DNA of 26,182 nt from Actinomycetota bacterium (lineage in GTDB: Bacteria; Actinomycetota; Acidimicrobiia; Acidimicrobiales; Ilumatobacteraceae), in the NCBI GenBank assembly GCA_009704425.1, contig WLEG01000001.1:1-26182 (forward strand), in the 5' to 3' direction. The position numbers and the translations under genes were made by a program. Positions 22,479 through 26,182 of this stretch are shown in pieces. Each line of letters begins with the position of its first letter. Position 1 is the first letter of the stretch. Under the pieces are notes generated by a model. That model did not search any database. It saw only the letters and a list, made by a program, of their open reading frames with translations, and was not told the origin of the DNA.

Positions 22479-23401
22479 CAACCCAGGGCGATGACGGTGC
22501 TGGTGCCGGGGTCCCAACGGCCGTACTCGGCGTCGACCCAGACCTTGGCGGTGCGCACGGCGTCGAGGGTGGCCGATGCGGCCAGTTGGCTGCCGGTCAG
22601 GGCGGCGACGTCGTCGCCGACCTCGTCGAAGTCGCGCTGAAGAAGGATGGCCCACCCCACGTCGGGGATCTCGAAGGCCGTCGACACCTGTCCGACGGGG
22701 GTGTTCTCGAGAGCGGCCACGAACTCGTCGGCCACCGTCTCGACGACCGAGGCGAACTCGATGCACTGGTTGCCCTCGGGACCACCGAGCACGCCACCGT
22801 CGGCACCGGAGGGGTCGATCGACAGTTCCGCGGCCACGTCGGCGAATGACTCGCCGGAGGCCACACGGAACGCGGCGACGTCGATGCTCTCCTTGGTGGC
22901 GGACAGGATCGCGCGCACGCACACCACGCCCGACACGGCCGGACCTTGTTCGTAGGCGGCCGCCAGTTCGGACGTCGACGGTGCGAGCAGACGCGCCAGC
23001 GTGGCGTTCGCCGCGGTGTCGAGGATGAAGAGTTCGCGCACCTTCTGGTCGGCGTCGGCGAAACCGGCCTGTTCGTTCAGCATCGCTTCGGATTCGGCGA
23101 GGGCCTCCGCGGTGACCTCCCCGTCGGCGGCGGCGATCAGTTCGAGGATCAACGAGGTGGAAACCCAGGTGGTGAGGATCTCGCGGGCCACGTCGGCCCC
23201 CCTCGGTCCGGCGATGGTGGTCTCGGGATCGTTGGTCGACTTCTCGTAGCTCACGATCAGTTCGTCCAATTCGTCCGCGGACAGGGAACGTCCACCCACG
23301 CGCGCGGCGTCGTCGGAGACCGACGAACACGACGAGGCGACGAGCGAGGTGACGACGATGGTCGCCGTGGCGACGAGAAGAGGGATGCGTCGAGTGGTCA
23401 C
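22478..23401 (-). CDS. Parvulin-type peptidyl-prolyl isomerase lipoprotein (SurA/PrsA-like foldase)
   Basis: The 307-residue product has a signal peptide (basic RR at 4-5, hydrophobic 8-23) and a lipobox-like VASSC with C25, so it is probably a surface-anchored lipoprotein. Residues about 30-150 are a helical SurA_N-like region; about 155-265 resemble a parvulin domain (GESFADVAAELSIDPSGADGG at 183-203, then VGQVSTAFEIPDVGW). The parvulin HIL motif is RAIL here (A164 for His), and two cysteines (C161, C213) may form a disulfide. It could be a chaperone with little or no isomerase activity. The GTG at 23401 follows TAGTTT by six bases; the gene starts 24 bases after mfd and heads the mazG coupling. 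Confidence 0.85.
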   Translation of the reverse strand: MTTRRIPLLVATATIVVTSLVASSCSSVSDDAARVGGRSLSADELDELIVSYEKSTNDPETTIAGPRGADVAREILTTWVSTSLILELIAAADGEVTAEALAESEAMLNEQAGFADADQKVRELFILDTAANATLARLLAPSTSELAAAYEQGPAVSGVVCVRAILSATKESIDVAAFRVASGESFADVAAELSIDPSGADGGVLGGPEGNQCIEFASVVETVADEFVAALENTPVGQVSTAFEIPDVGWAILLQRDFDEVGDDVAALTGSQLAASATLDAVRTAKVWVDAEYGRWDPGTSTVIALG

Positions 23402-23407
23402 CGGGAC

Positions 23408-23413
23408 AAACTA
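23408..23413 (-). promoter_or_regulatory. Candidate -10 box (TAGTTT) for leaderless foldase transcript
   Basis: On the minus strand TAGTTT is followed by six bases (GTCCCG) and the GTG at 23401. It lies in the 24-base gap after mfd and copies the enolase arrangement, so the foldase and mazG could be transcribed apart from mfd. Confidence 0.5.
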
Positions 23414-23425
23414 CTTGGCGCCGTC

Positions 23426-26182
23426 CTACTTGGCATCCGTCCCGTCCGACGCGGGGGGCACCAGTTCGCGCAGGAATCGAACCAGGAAACGGGCCGGCTG
23501 CTCACCGCGGGGAATGGGGATCACCAGTTGGCGGGTGGCTTCCTTGTGTATGGCGTCGCGACTGAGTCGCTTCAAGCGAATCGACTCGCTCGTGCGCAGA
23601 TCGAGGGGTCCGATGCGGGCCTGCGACGTGGAGATCGAGAGTTCGTTCAAGCCGAGTCGATGGCATTCGGCGCGCAGGAACGCCACGTCGAGGAGGGCCT
23701 CGGCGGGATCGGGAAGCGGACCGTAGCGATCGAGCCATTCGTCGCGGATGTCGTCCACTTCGGCCGGGGTGGTGACCTGGGCGAGCCGACGGTAGGCCTC
23801 GAGGCGCAGCTCCTCCTTGGCGATGTAGTCCTTGGGGAGGTTCGCGGTGGTGGGAACGTCGAGGCGGATCTCCGACGGTTCGCGCACCGGCTCGCCCTTC
23901 ATCTCGCCCACGGCCTCGGTGACCATCTGGCAATAAAGGTCGTACCCGACCGCGGCGATGTGTCCGCTCTGGGCCTCGCCCAACAGGTTGCCGGCTCCGC
24001 GGATCTCGAGGTCGCGCATGGCGATCTTGAATCCGCTTCCCAGTTCGGTGGACTCACCGATGGTTCGCAGACGCTCGTAGGCCTCCTCGCTCAAGGACTT
24101 GTCGCGGGGATGGAACAGGTACGCGTAGGCGCGTTGCCCACTCCGCCCCACACGTCCGCGCAACTGGTGCATCTGGCCGAGACCCAGCAGGTCCGCGCGC
24201 TCCACCACGAGGGTGTTCACCGTGGGCATGTCGATGCCGCTCTCGATGATGGTGGTGCACACGAGGACGTCGAAGTTCCCCTCCCAGAAATCCATCACCA
24301 CTTGTTCGAGCGCGCCCTCGTCCATCTGGCCGTGGGCGATCGCGATGCGCGCCTCGGGCACCAGCTCGCGCAAACGCATCGCGCACTCCTCGATGGATTG
24401 CACGCGGTTGTGCACCCAGAAGACCTGGCCCTCCCGCAGCAATTCGCGCCGAATGGCCTCGACCGCGACGCGTTCGTCGTACTGGCCGACGAACGTGAGA
24501 ATGGGCTGTCGGTCGGCCGGTGGAGTCTGCAGCAGGCTGAGGTCGCGGATGCCGACGAGGCTCATCTCGAGTGTTCGCGGGATCGGCGTCGCGGTGAGCG
24601 TGAGAACGTCGACGTCGTTCTTCAGATGCTTCATCGACTCCTTGTGTTGCACGCCGAAGCGTTGCTCCTCGTCGACGATGAGCAAGCCGAGGTTCTTGAA
24701 GGTGATGCCCTTGGACAGGAGTCGATGGGTGCCGACCACGCAGTCGATCTCACCGCTGGCCAGCCCGGCGATCACCTTGTTGGCCTCGGCGTTGGTGAGG
24801 AATCGGGACAGCACCTCCACGCGGATGGGGTACCCGGCGAAACGATCGGAGAAGGTGTTGCCGTGCTGTGACGCGAGCAGGGTGGTGGGCACGAGAACGG
24901 CCACCTGCTTGCCGTCCTGGATGGCCTTGAACGCCGCCCGCACCGCCACCTCGGTCTTGCCGAAGCCGACGTCACCGCACACCAATCGGTCCATGGGGAA
25001 CGGTCGCTCCATGTCGGACTTGGTGTCCTCGATGGCCTTCTTCTGGTCGGGCGTCTCGACGAACGGGAACGCCTGCTCCATCTCGTATTGCCATGGGGTG
25101 TCGGAACCGAAGGCGTGCCCGCGCGCGTTGACGCGCTTCTGGTAGAGCACCACCAGTTCCTGCGCGATGGCGCGCACGGCACTGCGCACCTTGGCCTTGG
25201 CCTTGGCGAAATCTCCTCCACCCAGTCGATTCAGCGTGGGTGTCTCGCCGCCCACGTAATGGCGCACGGCGTCGATCTGATCCGAGGGCAGGTACAACTT
25301 GTCGGTGCCCTTGTACGCGAGAACGAGGTAGTCGCGTTCGACGCCCGCCACGGTCATCTTCGTCATGCCCTCGTACTTGGCGACTCCGTGGATGTAGTGC
25401 ACCACGTAGTTGCCGGGCTTGAGATCCTCGAAGATCGTGGTGCTCTCGCGGCGTTTGGCCCGGGGTCGACGATGGGACGTGCGACGGCCGGTGATGTCGG
25501 CCTCGGTGATGATCGCGAACTTGGCCGAGGGGATGGTGACACCACGGTGAAGTCGCGCCACCACGATGGAACCACCGCGACCGCGTAATTCGGGTCGCGC
25601 GCCCGCCGGCCAGAGATCCAGTTGCAGGCCGGCGTTGGCGAAGCTGTCCGACAGTCGGGCGGCCGACACGTCGGTGTCGGCGGCGATGACCACGCGGTAA
25701 TCGTCCGACAGCAACTGCTTGATGCGTGTCGTGAGGCCGTCGGCGTCGGCGCCCATGGCGCCCCATCCCGACGCTTCCAGGAGCGCGATGTCGGGGCCGT
25801 CGGCGACGGGGATGAGATTCCACGAACCGCGGGTCTCGCCCAGAAGCCGATCGGGCTGCTGATACAGGCGGGGGAACTCGCGATCGGCGTCGCTGGCCCA
25901 GGTGGACGCCAACGATCTCGCGAGGTCGGCCTCCTCGGCCAACAGGTCCACCGCGCGGTCGCGCATGCGTCGCGGTTCGAGCAGGATCATCTTGGAGCCA
26001 CGGGGTAACACGTCGCTCAGCAACAGAGGAGACGCGGTGAGCCACGGCAGCCAACTCTCCATGCCGTCGAAGAGCGCCCCTTCACCGAGTCGCTCCCATT
26101 GTTCGCGACCCCACGGTTCGGAGGCCACCAGGGACCGTGCGCGGTCGCGGACCTCGTCGGAGAGCACGAGTTCGCGAGCCGG
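23426..26182 (-). CDS. mfd: Transcription-repair coupling factor Mfd, 5' end cut by window
   Basis: About 918 residues are visible, open to the window edge (the reading continues upstream of the apparent GTG at 26167 as PAREL). Mfd is a DNA translocase that removes RNA polymerase stalled at lesions and recruits UvrA. In order: part of the UvrB-like damage module (26.18-25.5 kb), the RNA-polymerase-interacting CarD-like domain (LKPGNYVVHYIHGVAKYEGM, near 25.4 kb), Walker A GDVGFGKTEVAVRAAF (near 24.97 kb), the DEEQ box LLIVDEEQRFG (near 24.68 kb), helicase motifs through QLRGRVGRSGQ (near 24.16 kb), and the C-terminal TRCF autoinhibitory domain. Full Mfd is about 1150 residues, so roughly 200-240 N-terminal residues lie outside the window. 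Confidence 0.97.
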   Translation of the reverse strand, partial: PARELVLSDEVRDRARSLVASEPWGREQWERLGEGALFDGMESWLPWLTASPLLLSDVLPRGSKMILLEPRRMRDRAVDLLAEEADLARSLASTWASDADREFPRLYQQPDRLLGETRGSWNLIPVADGPDIALLEASGWGAMGADADGLTTRIKQLLSDDYRVVIAADTDVSAARLSDSFANAGLQLDLWPAGARPELRGRGGSIVVARLHRGVTIPSAKFAIITEADITGRRTSHRRPRAKRRESTTIFEDLKPGNYVVHYIHGVAKYEGMTKMTVAGVERDYLVLAYKGTDKLYLPSDQIDAVRHYVGGETPTLNRLGGGDFAKAKAKVRSAVRAIAQELVVLYQKRVNARGHAFGSDTPWQYEMEQAFPFVETPDQKKAIEDTKSDMERPFPMDRLVCGDVGFGKTEVAVRAAFKAIQDGKQVAVLVPTTLLASQHGNTFSDRFAGYPIRVEVLSRFLTNAEANKVIAGLASGEIDCVVGTHRLLSKGITFKNLGLLIVDEEQRFGVQHKESMKHLKNDVDVLTLTATPIPRTLEMSLVGIRDLSLLQTPPADRQPILTFVGQYDERVAVEAIRRELLREGQVFWVHNRVQSIEECAMRLRELVPEARIAIAHGQMDEGALEQVVMDFWEGNFDVLVCTTIIESGIDMPTVNTLVVERADLLGLGQMHQLRGRVGRSGQRAYAYLFHPRDKSLSEEAYERLRTIGESTELGSGFKIAMRDLEIRGAGNLLGEAQSGHIAAVGYDLYCQMVTEAVGEMKGEPVREPSEIRLDVPTTANLPKDYIAKEELRLEAYRRLAQVTTPAEVDDIRDEWLDRYGPLPDPAEALLDVAFLRAECHRLGLNELSISTSQARIGPLDLRTSESIRLKRLSRDAIHKEATRQLVIPIPRGEQPARFLVRFLRELVPPASDGTDAK

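Noticed and set aside
22479..23330. N-terminal extension of the mazG reading frame to 725 codons
   Set aside because: The Arg-rich extension is the foldase gene in another frame; the ATG at 22478 begins the methylase fold and overlaps the foldase stop.
22946..24871. A 641-codon open frame on the plus strand opposite the foldase and mfd
   Set aside because: It is an antisense frame across two solid genes; no motif supports it.
1..26182. CRISPR arrays, tRNA or rRNA genes, transposases, integrases or phage genes
   Set aside because: No regularly spaced repeats, cloverleaf-like sequences or mobile-element protein motifs were seen on either strand.

Overview
This is a high-GC actinobacterial chromosome segment. 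The gene content and the core block mfd - foldase - mazG - eno - ftsB (compare Rv1020-Rv1024 of Mycobacterium tuberculosis) suggest an Actinomycetota member, probably in or near Acidimicrobiia; the taxon is an inference. Coding density is very high: 22 protein genes were recognised, no gap exceeds about 135 bases, and no tRNA, rRNA, CRISPR array, insertion sequence or integrase was seen. Two genes are cut by the window edges: a TauE/SafE permease on the left and Mfd on the right.

Region 1 (1-8.1 kb) is acyl-CoA / beta-oxidation. On the minus strand lies a two-subunit-type acyl-CoA dehydrogenase pair followed by a TauE/SafE permease. On the plus strand lie a large membrane acyltransferase with SGNH domains, then a DUF35 protein translationally coupled to a thiolase-fold protein that lacks thiolase catalytic residues (Ltp2-aldolase-like), then a true thiolase. 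The promoters of the acyltransferase and the DUF35 operon carry the same TCTGAC-N5-GTCAG(A/T) inverted repeat, placed identically over a -10 box and a leaderless GTG start. The acyltransferase copy sits in the divergent promoter shared with the dehydrogenases, so the whole region looks like one regulon; no regulator is in the window.

Region 2 (8.1-19.0 kb) is accessory metabolism: a FAD amine-oxidase-like protein and a PAP2/inositol-phosphorylceramide-synthase-like membrane protein; the FAD (CoxM) and 2Fe-2S (CoxS) subunits of a molybdenum hydroxylase; a signal-less cobalamin-binding-type protein divergent from a LarA-like protein that keeps all four expected cofactor/nickel residues; a DrrAB-like ABC exporter with an inverted repeat over its promoter; and a form II CoxL, about 4.9 kb from its presumed CoxS/CoxM partners.

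Region 3 (19.1-26.2 kb) is the housekeeping block, all on the minus strand: Mfd, a parvulin-type lipoprotein, a methylase-MazG fusion, enolase and an FtsB/DivIC-like division protein.

A theme across the window is leaderless expression: at least six genes have a -10-like hexamer exactly six bases before an ATG or GTG and no usable Shine-Dalgarno sequence.
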